A program made the translations under genes and the position numbers. The notes under the pieces are model-generated. The model saw only the letters and a program-made list of their open reading frames with translations. It did not search any database and was not told the origin of the DNA. From Actinomadura harenae (GTDB lineage: Bacteria; Actinomycetota; Actinomycetes; Streptosporangiales; Streptosporangiaceae): DNA of 64,000 bases. The DNA lies in assembly GCF_003696215.1 (NCBI RefSeq), contig NZ_RFFG01000005.1, positions 100,385 through 164,384 of the forward strand. The letters are read 5' to 3'. Numbering within the stretch: the stretch's first letter is position 1; each line of letters starts with the position of its first letter. This document shows positions 35,063 to 44,517 of the stretch, piece after piece.

Positions 35063-36051
35063 GCCGCGACGACGCGACCGTCCTGTTCGACGCGCCCGGG
35101 CCGCGCGCCAGGAGGCGCAACAACATCCTGACCGGCGTCTCCGTGCTGGTGATCCTCGGGATCATCGGGTACATCATCTACGCGCTGAACGACAAGGGCC
35201 AGTTCGCCAAGGAGCTGTGGAAGCCGTTCACCCAGTGGGACGTCTGGCGCACCTACTTCATCCAGGGCACCATCAACACCCTGAAGGCCGCGGCCGTCGG
35301 CACGGTCCTCGCGCTGGTCTTCGGCGCGCTCTTCGGGCTCGCCCGGCTGTCGGACCACTGGTGGATCCGCGTCCCGGCGGGCGCGGTCGTGGAGTTCTTC
35401 CGCGCCATGCCGCTGCTGATCCTGATCTTCCTGGCGTTCTTCGTGCCGGCCACGGTCAGCCCGATCATCGCCGACGGCCCCCTCGGCAACTTCCAGCGGG
35501 TCATGGTGGAGAACGTCTTCTCGATCTTCGGGGTGACGATCAACAACGGCACGGTGACCGTGCCCGCGTTCGCCGCCGTGGTGTTCGGCCTCACCCTGTA
35601 CAACGGCTCGGTGCTCGCCGAGATCGTCCGGGCGGGCGTGCAGTCGATCCCGCGCGGGCAGTCGGAGGCGGCGGTCGCGCTCGGCATGCGCAAGAACGCG
35701 GTGATGCGGCTGGTGCTGCTGCCGCAGGCCGTCACCGCGATGCTGCCGGTGATCGTCAGCCAGATCGTGGTCCTGCTGAAGGACACCTCGCTCGGCTTCA
35801 TCATCGGCTACGAGGACCTCACGTCCTACGGGTTCAAGATCGAGCCGGCGAACTTCCACAACCTGCTGCAGGCGGCGATCGTCTGCGCGGCCATCTACAT
35901 CACGATCAACCTCATCGTGAGCCGGATCGCGGCCGTGCTGGAGGCGCGCGTCCGCCGCAGCAAGAAGTCGATCACCACGATGAGCAGCACTGGCGTGAGC
36001 GTCCAGGCCGGTGCGGGCATGACCGCCAGCGGCGCGGACGCCGCCTCCTGA
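35059..36051 (+). CDS. gluD: glutamate-type ABC transporter permease, subunit 2
   Basis: A 330-residue permease partner of GluC. It has a first helix near residues 25-45 (ILTGVSVLVILGIIGYIIYA), then FFRAMPLLILIFLAFFVPA, the EAA loop GQSEAAVALGMRKNAVMRLV and helices to about residue 300. The C-terminal 35 residues are polar (RRSKKSITTMSSTG) and longer than in GluC. The start is fixed by the ATGA overlap at 35059. A strong hairpin ends the operon. Confidence 0.94.
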   Translation: MSRDDATVLFDAPGPRARRRNNILTGVSVLVILGIIGYIIYALNDKGQFAKELWKPFTQWDVWRTYFIQGTINTLKAAAVGTVLALVFGALFGLARLSDHWWIRVPAGAVVEFFRAMPLLILIFLAFFVPATVSPIIADGPLGNFQRVMVENVFSIFGVTINNGTVTVPAFAAVVFGLTLYNGSVLAEIVRAGVQSIPRGQSEAAVALGMRKNAVMRLVLLPQAVTAMLPVIVSQIVVLLKDTSLGFIIGYEDLTSYGFKIEPANFHNLLQAAIVCAAIYITINLIVSRIAAVLEARVRRSKKSITTMSSTGVSVQAGAGMTASGADAAS

Positions 36052-36072
36052 CGGCCGTCCGGCCCAGCGGTG

Positions 36073-36104
36073 AAGGGCGTCCCCGGGAATCCGGGGGCGC
36101 CCTT
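36073..36104 (+). terminator. terminator of the glu operon
   Basis: A 14-pair stem from AAGGGCGTCCCCGG and CCGGGGGCGCCCTT (one G-T pair) with a GAAT loop, 21 bases after the gluD stop. Confidence 0.85.
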
Positions 36105-36120
36105 CCGGGTTTCCGGGGAC

Positions 36121-37293
36121 GTGACGTACGACGGGATTCCGGCGGGCGCGACCGCCGTGGACGTGGCGGTCGTGGGGGCCGGGCAGGCGGGGTTGTCGGC
36201 CGGGTACCAGCTGCGGCGGGACGGCGTGGACTTCGTGATGTTCGACCATGCGCAGCGTCCCGGCGGGGCCTGGCAGCACCGGTGGCCGACCCTGACGCTG
36301 GGCAAGGCGCACCGGATCGCCGATCTTCCCGGGATGCCGCTGGGGACGCCCGATCCGGGGCGTCCGGCGTCCGACGTCGTGTCGGAGTACTTCGCGCGGT
36401 ACGAGCGGGAGTACGGGCTCGACGTGCATCGCCCGGTGGACGTGTCGTCCGTGCGGGACCTGCCGGACGGGCGGCTGCTGCTCTCGACGTCCGAGGGCGA
36501 CTACGCGGCCCGTTTCCTGATCAATGCGTCCGGGACGTGGGAGAAGCCGTTCTGGCCCCGCTACGCCGGAATGGAGACGTTCCGGGGGCGTCATCTGCAC
36601 ACGCACGACTACCGGGGGCCCGCGGAGTTCGCCGGGAAGCGGGTCATGGTCGTCGGCGGCGGGGCCTCGGGCGTCCAGGCGCTCCTGGAGATCGCTGAGG
36701 TGGCCGCTGAGACGCGTTGGGCCACCCGGCGTCCTCCAGAGTGGGTCGAGGGGCCGTTCGACGAGGAGCTGGGCCGTGCGGCCGTCGCGAAGGTGGACGA
36801 ACGGGTGCGACGCGGACTGCCGCCCGGGAGCGTCGTCTCGGTCACCGGGCTGATGCTGACGGACGAGGTGCGGGCCGCGCGGGCGTCGGGGGTGCTGCGC
36901 AGGCTGCCGATGTTCGAGCGGGTCACGCCGTCCGGCGTGGTGTGGGCGGACGGGTCGTCCTTCGACGCGGACGTGATCCTGTGGGCGACGGGGTTCCGGG
37001 CGTCCCTCGGGCACCTGGCGCCGCTGGGGCTGCGCGGGCCGGGCGGCGGGATCGCGATGGACGGGACGCGGGTCGCCGCGGATCCGCGCGTCCATCTCCT
37101 GGGGTACGGGCCGTCCGCGAGCACGATCGGGGCGAACCGGGCGGGCCGGAGCGCCGCGCGGGCCGTCCGGCGCGCCCTCCAGGAGACAGGGCGACCACGG
37201 GCTAATATCGGACGGACCACAATGAATCTCCCCAGTGAGCGTCCGGAATCTCCGCGTGACGACCGAACTGCGGAGATCGCCCCTGTTGCCTGA
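36121..37293 (+). CDS. flavin-containing monooxygenase-like FAD/NAD(P)H oxidoreductase
   Basis: A 390-residue flavoprotein monooxygenase-like enzyme. It has an N-terminal FAD Rossmann motif (VAVVGAGQAGLSAGYQL), a second dinucleotide motif for NADPH (VMVVGGGASGVQALLE, near residue 180) and LWATGFRASL, corresponding to the ATG motif of FMO and CzcO-type proteins. The substrate is unknown; N- or S-oxygenation and putative monovalent-cation CzcO-type roles are both possible. The GTG at 36121 is chosen because the longer frame from 36070 would run through the glu terminator hairpin; its ribosome-binding site is weak. It is not part of the glu operon. Confidence 0.8.
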   Translation: MTYDGIPAGATAVDVAVVGAGQAGLSAGYQLRRDGVDFVMFDHAQRPGGAWQHRWPTLTLGKAHRIADLPGMPLGTPDPGRPASDVVSEYFARYEREYGLDVHRPVDVSSVRDLPDGRLLLSTSEGDYAARFLINASGTWEKPFWPRYAGMETFRGRHLHTHDYRGPAEFAGKRVMVVGGGASGVQALLEIAEVAAETRWATRRPPEWVEGPFDEELGRAAVAKVDERVRRGLPPGSVVSVTGLMLTDEVRAARASGVLRRLPMFERVTPSGVVWADGSSFDADVILWATGFRASLGHLAPLGLRGPGGGIAMDGTRVAADPRVHLLGYGPSASTIGANRAGRSAARAVRRALQETGRPRANIGRTTMNLPSERPESPRDDRTAEIAPVA

Positions 37294-37381
37294 GTTCTCC
37301 CCGCTGAGCGGCTCGTATCTTTCCGGCGGCAACTGCCCCGTCATGGCCCCAACCGATCCTCCGATGCGGGACGATTCGCAT

Positions 37382-39340
37382 ATGACCGCTCGTGCGACCC
37401 TCCCCTACGGCTCCTGGCCGTCACCCATCTCCGCCGCCGACGTCGCCCGCGCTCGGCTGCGGATCGGCTTTCCCACCGTGGCGGGCGACGACGTGTGGTG
37501 GCAGGAGACCCGGCCGGAGGAGGGCGGCCGGACGACGGTCGTCCACCTCGCCGAGGGCCACCGCACCGAGCTGCTGCAGGCCCCCTACGACGCCAGGACG
37601 CGCGTGCACGAGTACGGCGGGCGGTCATATCTGCCGGTACCGTCCGGCGAGGGCCACGCGATCGTGTTCTCCAACTACGAGGACCAGCGGCTTTACAAAC
37701 TCGACCCGAACGACCCGAAGCCCTATGCGCTGACACCGGAACCGGCCCAGCCAGGGGGGTTGCGCTACGCCGACTACGTGCTGTCCCCCGACGGCACACA
37801 GGTGTGGTGCGTCTGCGAGGGGCACACCCCGGGCGGCATCAGGCGCGCGATCGTCGGCATCCCGCTCGACGCGTCCGCCGCCGCGGACGCCTCGGCGATC
37901 CAGGAGCTGGTCAGCGGCGCCGACTTCTACGCCTCCCCCACGCCGTCGCCGGGCGGCGGGCACCTGGCGTGGGTCCAGTGGAACCACCCGCGGATGCCCT
38001 GGGACGGCACGGAGCTGCGCGTCGCCGCCCTCGCGGACGGCGAGACCGTCGCCCCGCGCACGGTCAAGGGCGGGCTCACCGAGTCCGCGCTCGCCCCGCT
38101 CTGGCGGGACGACGAGACCCTGTACGTGATCTCCGACTGGCCGGGCTGGTGGAACATCTACCAGGTCGGCCTGCACGGCGAGTCGGCCCAGGCGCTCTAC
38201 CCCGCCGAGGAGGAGTTCGCCGGCCCGCTGTGGACGCTCGGCGGCAAGCCCTACGCGATCCTCGAGGACGGGCGCCTGGCCGTCCTGCACGGCGAGGGCG
38301 ACCTGCGGCTCGGCGTGTACGACCCGGAGACCCTCGAGCTGACCGACCTCGACCTGCCGTACGCGGACTGGCGTCCGGCGCTGTCGGTGTCCGGGTCGAC
38401 GGTGCTGGGCGTCGCGGGCGCGCCCGAGGTGCCGACCTCGGTCGTCCGGGTGGACATGAGGACCGGGCGGGCCGAGAGCCTGCGGCGCGAGCTGGCCGAG
38501 CCGCCGAACGCCGCCTACCTGTCGATGCCGCGCGCCGAGCGCCTCGAGGGGCCGTTCGGGCGTCCGGTGCACGCCCTGGTGTACCCGCCGTCCAGCCCGG
38601 ACGCCGAAGGCCCGGCCGGTGAGAAGCCGCCGTACGTGGTGTTCGTGCACGGCGGCCCGACCGGGCGCGCGTCCAGCACGCTCGACCTGGAGCACGCCTT
38701 CTTCACCAGCCGCGGCATCGGCGTGGTCGAGGTCAACTACGGCGGGTCGGCCGGATACGGGCGCGCGTACCGCGAGCGGCTCCGGCGCCAGTGGGGCGTC
38801 GTGGACGTCGAGGACGCCGTCGCCGCCGCGCGCGCGCTGGTCGACCTCGGCGTCGCGGACGCCAAGCGGCTCGCGATCCGGGGCGGCAGCGCGGGCGGCT
38901 GGACGACCCTCGCCGCGGTCACCACGACCGACCTGTTCGCCGCCGGGACGTCCTACTTCGGCATCAGCGACCTGGCGTCGTTCGCGGCCGCCACGCACGA
39001 CTTCGAGTCGCACTACCTGTTCGGGCTGATCGGGCCGCTGCCCGGATTCGAGCGCGCGTACGAGGAGCGCTCCCCGCTCGGGCACGCGAGCCAGACGTCC
39101 TGCCCGGTGCTGCTGCTCCAGGGCCTGGACGACCCGATCGTCCCGGCCGACCAGTCCGCCCGGTTCGCGGAGGCGCTGGACGAGAAGGAGGTGCCGTACG
39201 CGTACCTGACGTTCGAGGGCGAGTCGCACGGGTTCCGGCGAGCCGAAACGGTCATCACGTGCCTGGAGTCGGAACTCTCCTTCTACGGCCGCACGCTCGG
39301 ATTCGAGCCGGTCGGCGTCCCGCCCATCGAGCTGAAGTAG
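37382..39340 (+). CDS. S9 family prolyl-oligopeptidase-type peptidase
   Basis: Cytoplasmic serine peptidase of 652 residues. The N-terminal 380 residues form a beta-propeller-like domain (blades around YADYVLSPDGTQVWCV and YASPTPSPGGGHLAWVQW). The C-terminal alpha/beta-hydrolase domain has VVFVHGGPTG, the nucleophile in GGSAGG (about residue 502), the catalytic Asp region LLLQGLDDPIVPA and the His in GESHGF. It probably cleaves short peptides (dipeptidyl aminopeptidase or acylaminoacyl peptidase type). The ATG at 37382 is preferred; an earlier ATG at 37364 is possible. No signal peptide is seen. A strong hairpin follows. Confidence 0.92.
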   Translation: MTARATLPYGSWPSPISAADVARARLRIGFPTVAGDDVWWQETRPEEGGRTTVVHLAEGHRTELLQAPYDARTRVHEYGGRSYLPVPSGEGHAIVFSNYEDQRLYKLDPNDPKPYALTPEPAQPGGLRYADYVLSPDGTQVWCVCEGHTPGGIRRAIVGIPLDASAAADASAIQELVSGADFYASPTPSPGGGHLAWVQWNHPRMPWDGTELRVAALADGETVAPRTVKGGLTESALAPLWRDDETLYVISDWPGWWNIYQVGLHGESAQALYPAEEEFAGPLWTLGGKPYAILEDGRLAVLHGEGDLRLGVYDPETLELTDLDLPYADWRPALSVSGSTVLGVAGAPEVPTSVVRVDMRTGRAESLRRELAEPPNAAYLSMPRAERLEGPFGRPVHALVYPPSSPDAEGPAGEKPPYVVFVHGGPTGRASSTLDLEHAFFTSRGIGVVEVNYGGSAGYGRAYRERLRRQWGVVDVEDAVAAARALVDLGVADAKRLAIRGGSAGGWTTLAAVTTTDLFAAGTSYFGISDLASFAAATHDFESHYLFGLIGPLPGFERAYEERSPLGHASQTSCPVLLLQGLDDPIVPADQSARFAEALDEKEVPYAYLTFEGESHGFRRAETVITCLESELSFYGRTLGFEPVGVPPIELK

Positions 39341-39358
39341 CGGATACCTCCGTCAAGC

Positions 39359-39400
39359 GGAACTGCGGTGTGCCGGGGGCACACCGCAGTTCTCGTTTTA
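39359..39400. terminator. bidirectional hairpin with T-run
   Basis: AACTGCGGTGTGCC and GGCACACCGCAGTT form a perfect 14-pair stem with a GGG loop (39361-39391), followed on the plus strand by TCTCGTTTTA. It lies between the convergent S9 peptidase and trypsin-like genes. Confidence 0.88.
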
Positions 39401-39449
39401 CGGGGGTTGTTTCAGTTGTAGGGGTTGGGCGTGAGTGCTCGGCCTTGTG

Positions 39450-40400
39450 TCAGGCGCGGTTGTCGGCGGCCTTCCGCAGGTTGTAGACGTCCGAGTCGAA
39501 GTACGGCGAGTACGAACGCCAGGAGACGCTTCCGCCTTCCTGGTATCCGCCGATCACACCGTTGACGTAACCGGTGTGCGACTTGGTGTTGTACCAGAGC
39601 AGCCAGGGGCTGCCGCTGGTACCGCCATAGAACCCGGTGCAGTCCATCCGGATCTGGTACTTGAACGCCTTGGCCGTCTTGGTCTTGCAGTAGATCGGAC
39701 GGTTGCTGCGGCTCGGGTAGCCCGCGACGTTCACCCAGTTGCCCGCGCCCTCATCGGTGGCGAGCTTGTTGTAACCGACCACCTGCTCGATCTTCCGGCC
39801 GCTGCGCGGGTTGACCGCGATGAAGCCGTAGTCGAGGTCGGGGTCGCTCTTGGAGGCCCAGCGCTTGTCCACCAGCAGCATCTTGGCCGACCAGATCCCG
39901 TAGGGACGCTTGCCGTTGTCGAACTTCGGCACGAAGGCCACGTTGCGCGAGTAGCCTCCGCCGCGTCCGCCGTGAATGCAGTGCGCCGCCGTCAACAGCA
40001 GACTCTTGGAGTAGCTGTGGATGACGCTGGCCGTGCAGTAGTGATTGCCCTTGCCGTTGTTGAAGAACACGGCGCCGACCGTCGGGATCCCACCGAACGC
40101 GGCGGACTTCGGGACGCTCTGCGCCGTCACGCTCCGCCCGCCCATGGTTCCCGGCGAGGGACTCGCCGACGGACCCGTCGAGGGGGCGGCCGCCTTCGGA
40201 CCGCCGACCGGAGTCGCCGAGGCGAGCCGCTGCGGGGTCCAGTAGTTCTCGGCGTCCTGCGCCTCCACCGAGCCGATCTGCTGGCTCGTGGAGGTGTCCG
40301 CCACCGCGTGCGTCTTCGCGTGGCCCTGGCTGACCAGCACCCCGCCCGTGGCGACCGCCGCGACCCCCGTGACCGCCACGACCGCATAGGTAACCCGCAT
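39450..40400 (-). CDS. secreted trypsin-like serine protease
   Basis: A 316-residue secreted protein starting MRVTYAVVAVTGVAAVATGG, which reads as a signal peptide, then a Ser/Pro/Ala-rich propeptide-like segment to about residue 100. The chymotrypsin-fold domain shows the catalytic triad: His in LTAAHCIHG, Asp in DPDLDYGFIAV and Ser in GGTSGSPWLL. Cysteines around the His and Ser (HYCTASV, AHC, IYCKTK, RMDCTG) suggest two disulfides. The ATG at 40400 has GAAAGGGTCGG upstream; ATG at 40415 is the alternative. The substrate is unknown; secreted V8/trypsin-like proteases of this layout are common in actinomycetes. Confidence 0.9.
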   Translation of the reverse strand: MRVTYAVVAVTGVAAVATGGVLVSQGHAKTHAVADTSTSQQIGSVEAQDAENYWTPQRLASATPVGGPKAAAPSTGPSASPSPGTMGGRSVTAQSVPKSAAFGGIPTVGAVFFNNGKGNHYCTASVIHSYSKSLLLTAAHCIHGGRGGGYSRNVAFVPKFDNGKRPYGIWSAKMLLVDKRWASKSDPDLDYGFIAVNPRSGRKIEQVVGYNKLATDEGAGNWVNVAGYPSRSNRPIYCKTKTAKAFKYQIRMDCTGFYGGTSGSPWLLWYNTKSHTGYVNGVIGGYQEGGSVSWRSYSPYFDSDVYNLRKAADNRA

Positions 40401-40479
40401 CCGACCCTTTCGCATTCGCCCGAAAATACCGACTCTTCCGTCACGCCACAACGAGAATGATCAGTCTCGTCCGGAAACC

Positions 40480-40493
40480 TGACCGGCCGATCA
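40480..40493. promoter_or_regulatory. palindrome TGACCGGCCGATCA
   Basis: Near-perfect palindrome about 65-80 bases upstream of the trypsin-like protease start. It is one of three related sites in the window (17210, 32259, 40480). Confidence 0.3.
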
Positions 40494-40772
40494 AGATCGT
40501 TCCAGCGGGCGCACCGGGAGGTGACCCGCTCCATGCCCGCGCTTGGAGCACGTCTCCCAGACTGCCGGGGGCCCGGCCATCCGGCACGACCGAAACCCCT
40601 TCCAGCATGGACGAGGCCCGTGACGCGCGTCCCGCCGGGGCCCGCTCCGGACGGATTCGAACATCCGGACCGCCCCGCGCCCAGGCCCCGCCGGCCCCCC
40701 GCCGAGGCCTGATCGCGGGCCTGTGTGCGGGCCACAAGCGGCCGACGCGTGAGCTCGCTCCCACGGGCGGCA

Positions 40773-40812
40773 CGCCCGCGCGACAGGCTGTTGGAGGCCT
40801 GTCGCGCGGGCG
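40773..40812 (-). terminator. terminator of rny
   Basis: A 16-pair perfect stem (CGCCCGCGCGACAGGC with its complement) around the loop TGTTGGAG, about 97 bases beyond the rny stop. Confidence 0.8.
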
Positions 40813-40908
40813 CGCGTGCGGAGAGCCAACCGACGACTCGACGGCGGTGGGACGGTCAGCGGTACCCGGTTGTGCGGTGGGACGATCTCGGTAGCGCGGG
40901 TGAGGCGG

Positions 40909-42558
<1,650 letters not shown>

Positions 42559-43671
42559 CAGCGCCTCCCCACGGAAACGGCCGGACGGGCCGTCGGCCGG
42601 AGCGGGGTCGCCGGGGCCTCGGCGCGCCGTCCCGGCGGGGCCGCGTCATGTCGTCCGGTGCTCATCCCCGCACCTCGCGTCCCGCGTTACCGGCGCCTCC
42701 CGCCGCCGCGGTGACTCCGGCCGCGTCCACTGGACGCTCCGGCCCCCGTCCGCCGCCGCGTCCGTGGACACGGCGTGAACGCATGACTATCGACAAACTC
42801 ACGGCACGCATGATGATCACCGCTATCTGTTCGTGAGATACCGGCACCCCGGAGCGGACCCGTGCGAGGCAGGACAGGCCGGTCCTTCTGGGCACGCGTG
42901 GCGTCGGGGTGCGCGAGGGGGAACGGAGGCGGACGGTCGTCCGTCCGCCTCCGGTGACAGGGAATGACCCGGTGTGGCTCCGGGCTGAAGGCCGTCCGGC
43001 CTGTGGGGTGGGGCCGCGACTCATGCGGGCCGGACGGAAGGGCCGGCCGGGCGGGGACGCCTCGTCGCGTCCCGGCGTCGGGACACGTCCTGGCAGTGGG
43101 GTGGGGACGGCTCCGGCCGTGTGGACGGACGCCCGGACGGTTCTGGGGCGTCCGGCCGCGAGGGTGGGCGGACGGGTGATCCACGTGACCACTCGCGGGT
43201 GGAGTCACGAGGCCGTTCCTTCCTCGCCCGCGGGCCCCTGACGGGGTTCTGGAGCCCTGCCTCGCGAGGACCTACCCGCACCCGAGCGGATCGTCGGGTA
43301 CACGACATCGCCCGGCCGCCGTCGTGACGGCACCGGGCCGGCCGATCCGCTCCGGACCGGTTCCGGTCGCTGCCCCTCCCACCTCTCGCCTGCTAGAACA
43401 CGCTCGGTCGTATGGAAATCCGCTGGTGCGCGGAGTAACTCCTCACTGCCGTAACGGTAAGCGCCATCCAGGTGATGAGCAAGCAAACCCAGGGCATTCC
43501 GGACAGGCTCCTCCGCCCTTTCACCGCCGTCCACCCCGCTCACCTGCCGCGACGTGACAGCCGGTCAACCTCCCGCTAACACCTCCGGCGTGTCGCCCCA
43601 CAACCTCCCGGGGAGGCACCACCTGCCCCGTTCGTCCCCCACGCGTCACGCGGTTGGGGAGGCCAGGGCGG
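42559..43671. other. 1.1 kb gene-free region upstream of rny
   Basis: The largest gap without a supportable gene. It contains a strong hairpin at 42924 and a less GC-rich segment around 43400-43500 (ATGGAAATCCGCTGG and nearby), but no RNA gene or coding region I can name. One minus-strand frame (43205-43543) looks slightly protein-like, but has no ribosome-binding site or known motif. Confidence 0.55.
42924..42953. terminator. 13-bp hairpin in the rny upstream region
   Basis: CGGAGGCGGACGG and its exact complement around a TCGT loop. The orientation and the transcript it would end are unclear; on the minus strand it is about 720 bases beyond the 69-residue gene. Confidence 0.45.
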
Positions 43672-43881
43672 TCAGTGGCCGAGGCCGCGTTCACCCATGT
43701 CGATGTCCCAGGCGTCGGCGAGGACGATGTCGATCTCGATCTCGGCGCCCTCGATCGCACTGCCGCCGTACGTGCGGTAGGCGTCCTCAAGAGACTCGGC
43801 CTCGACGTTGTCGTAGGAGGTCCGGCCGTCGCGGGTCCGCGTCCGCATGGAGTAGATCCTCAGCCGCTTCTCGCCACTCAT
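43672..43881 (-). CDS. small conserved-looking protein of unknown function
   Basis: A 69-residue acidic protein starting MSGEKRLRIYSMRTRTRDGR, with a compact alpha/beta-looking sequence (YDNVEAESLEDAYRTYG, IEIDIVLADAWDID). GAGGTG lies six bases before the ATG at 43881; an overlapping ATG at 43884 is possible. It begins ten bases after the stop of the truncated MarR gene, so the two may share a transcript. I do not recognise a named family. Confidence 0.65.
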   Translation of the reverse strand: MSGEKRLRIYSMRTRTRDGRTSYDNVEAESLEDAYRTYGGSAIEGAEIEIDIVLADAWDIDMGERGLGH

Positions 43882-43890
43882 CACCTCAAA

Positions 43891-44127
43891 CTAGCGCGAG
43901 TCGCCGACGTCCAGGAGGAGACGGAGCGAAGCGACGAAACGCTCGCCCTCGGCGTCCCCGAGCGGGGCCAGGAAGTCGCGCTCCATGCGGCGGCGGGCGC
44001 CCTCCGCCCGGCGGAGCAGGTCCGCGCCGTCCCCGGTCAGGGCGACGACGTTCTTGCGCCGGTCCTGCTCGCCACGGCGGCGCTCGACGAGGCCGCGACG
44101 CTCGAGCCGGTCGACGGGCCCGACCAT
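43891..44127 (-). pseudogene. 5'-truncated MarR family regulator
   Basis: The 78-residue remaining frame begins MVGPVDRLERRGLVERR, the recognition helix and wing of a MarR-type winged helix, and continues through DRRKNVVALTGDGADLLRRA to a normal C-terminal helix. A complete MarR protein would have about 60-70 residues before this point. Reading upstream in frame gives RRRTTMVGP, then Arg-rich sequence with no MarR character, and the other two frames do not supply it, so the N-terminal half has been lost near 44135. A perfect 15-bp hairpin sits about 50 bases from the breakpoint. It could still be translated as a short protein, but would lack the dimerisation domain. Confidence 0.65.
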
Positions 44128-44517
44128 CGTCGTCCGCCGGCGGACGGCTCGTCGTGGGCCTCGGCGTCGGCGGCACCCGCCGGCCCACGCGCCACCGGCA
44201 TCGCAGCCCAGCCGGTGGCGCGTGGGAACGGATGGCCCCGTGGAGGCTCGGCGGTACCGCGTGAGCGGCGGGAGGACGCAACCGGTTCATGCTTCGGCGC
44301 TGCCCGAGCGAGGTCCGGCAGCGCGAGCAGCGGGTGTGCGGGCGCACGGCGTCCCTCCCACTCCGACCAGCGCGCGCCAAAACGCGGCGTAGCCGCCTAC
44401 CTTGTGACGCCCGGGGGCTGGCCGTGCGTCAACGGCCTGCCGCCTGCCTCGCGAATGCGCGGCGCTTCGCTGCCCTCTGCGGGCAGGGCGGTGGAGCGTC
44501 CGGCGGAGGGCGTCGCG
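44128..44517. other. intergenic region between the MarR remnant and recX
   Basis: About 390 bases with no gene I can support. It contains the hairpin at 44184-44226 and GC-rich sequence with no family resemblance on either strand. It is the likely site of the deletion or insertion that truncated marR. Confidence 0.5.
44184..44226. terminator. perfect 15-bp hairpin near the marR breakpoint
   Basis: CCCACGCGCCACCGG and CCGGTGGCGCGTGGG flank a 13-base loop. It could be the terminator of recX (about 290 bases beyond its stop) or a remnant of an inserted element. Confidence 0.5.

Larger units (their letters stand above)
40401..40908. other. intergenic region between the protease and rny
   Basis: About 500 bases without a supportable gene. 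It holds a palindromic motif at 40480 and the rny terminator at 40773. Open frames on both strands here are short and lack ribosome-binding sites. Confidence 0.6.

Noticed and set aside
34990..37344. Long open frame antisense to gluD and the monooxygenase
   Set aside because: Crosses two real genes and a terminator, with Arg/His/Gln-rich composition.
43205..43543. Minus-strand frame of 112 residues in the gap upstream of rny
   Set aside because: A middle section looks slightly protein-like, but there is no ribosome-binding site, family resemblance or consistent composition.
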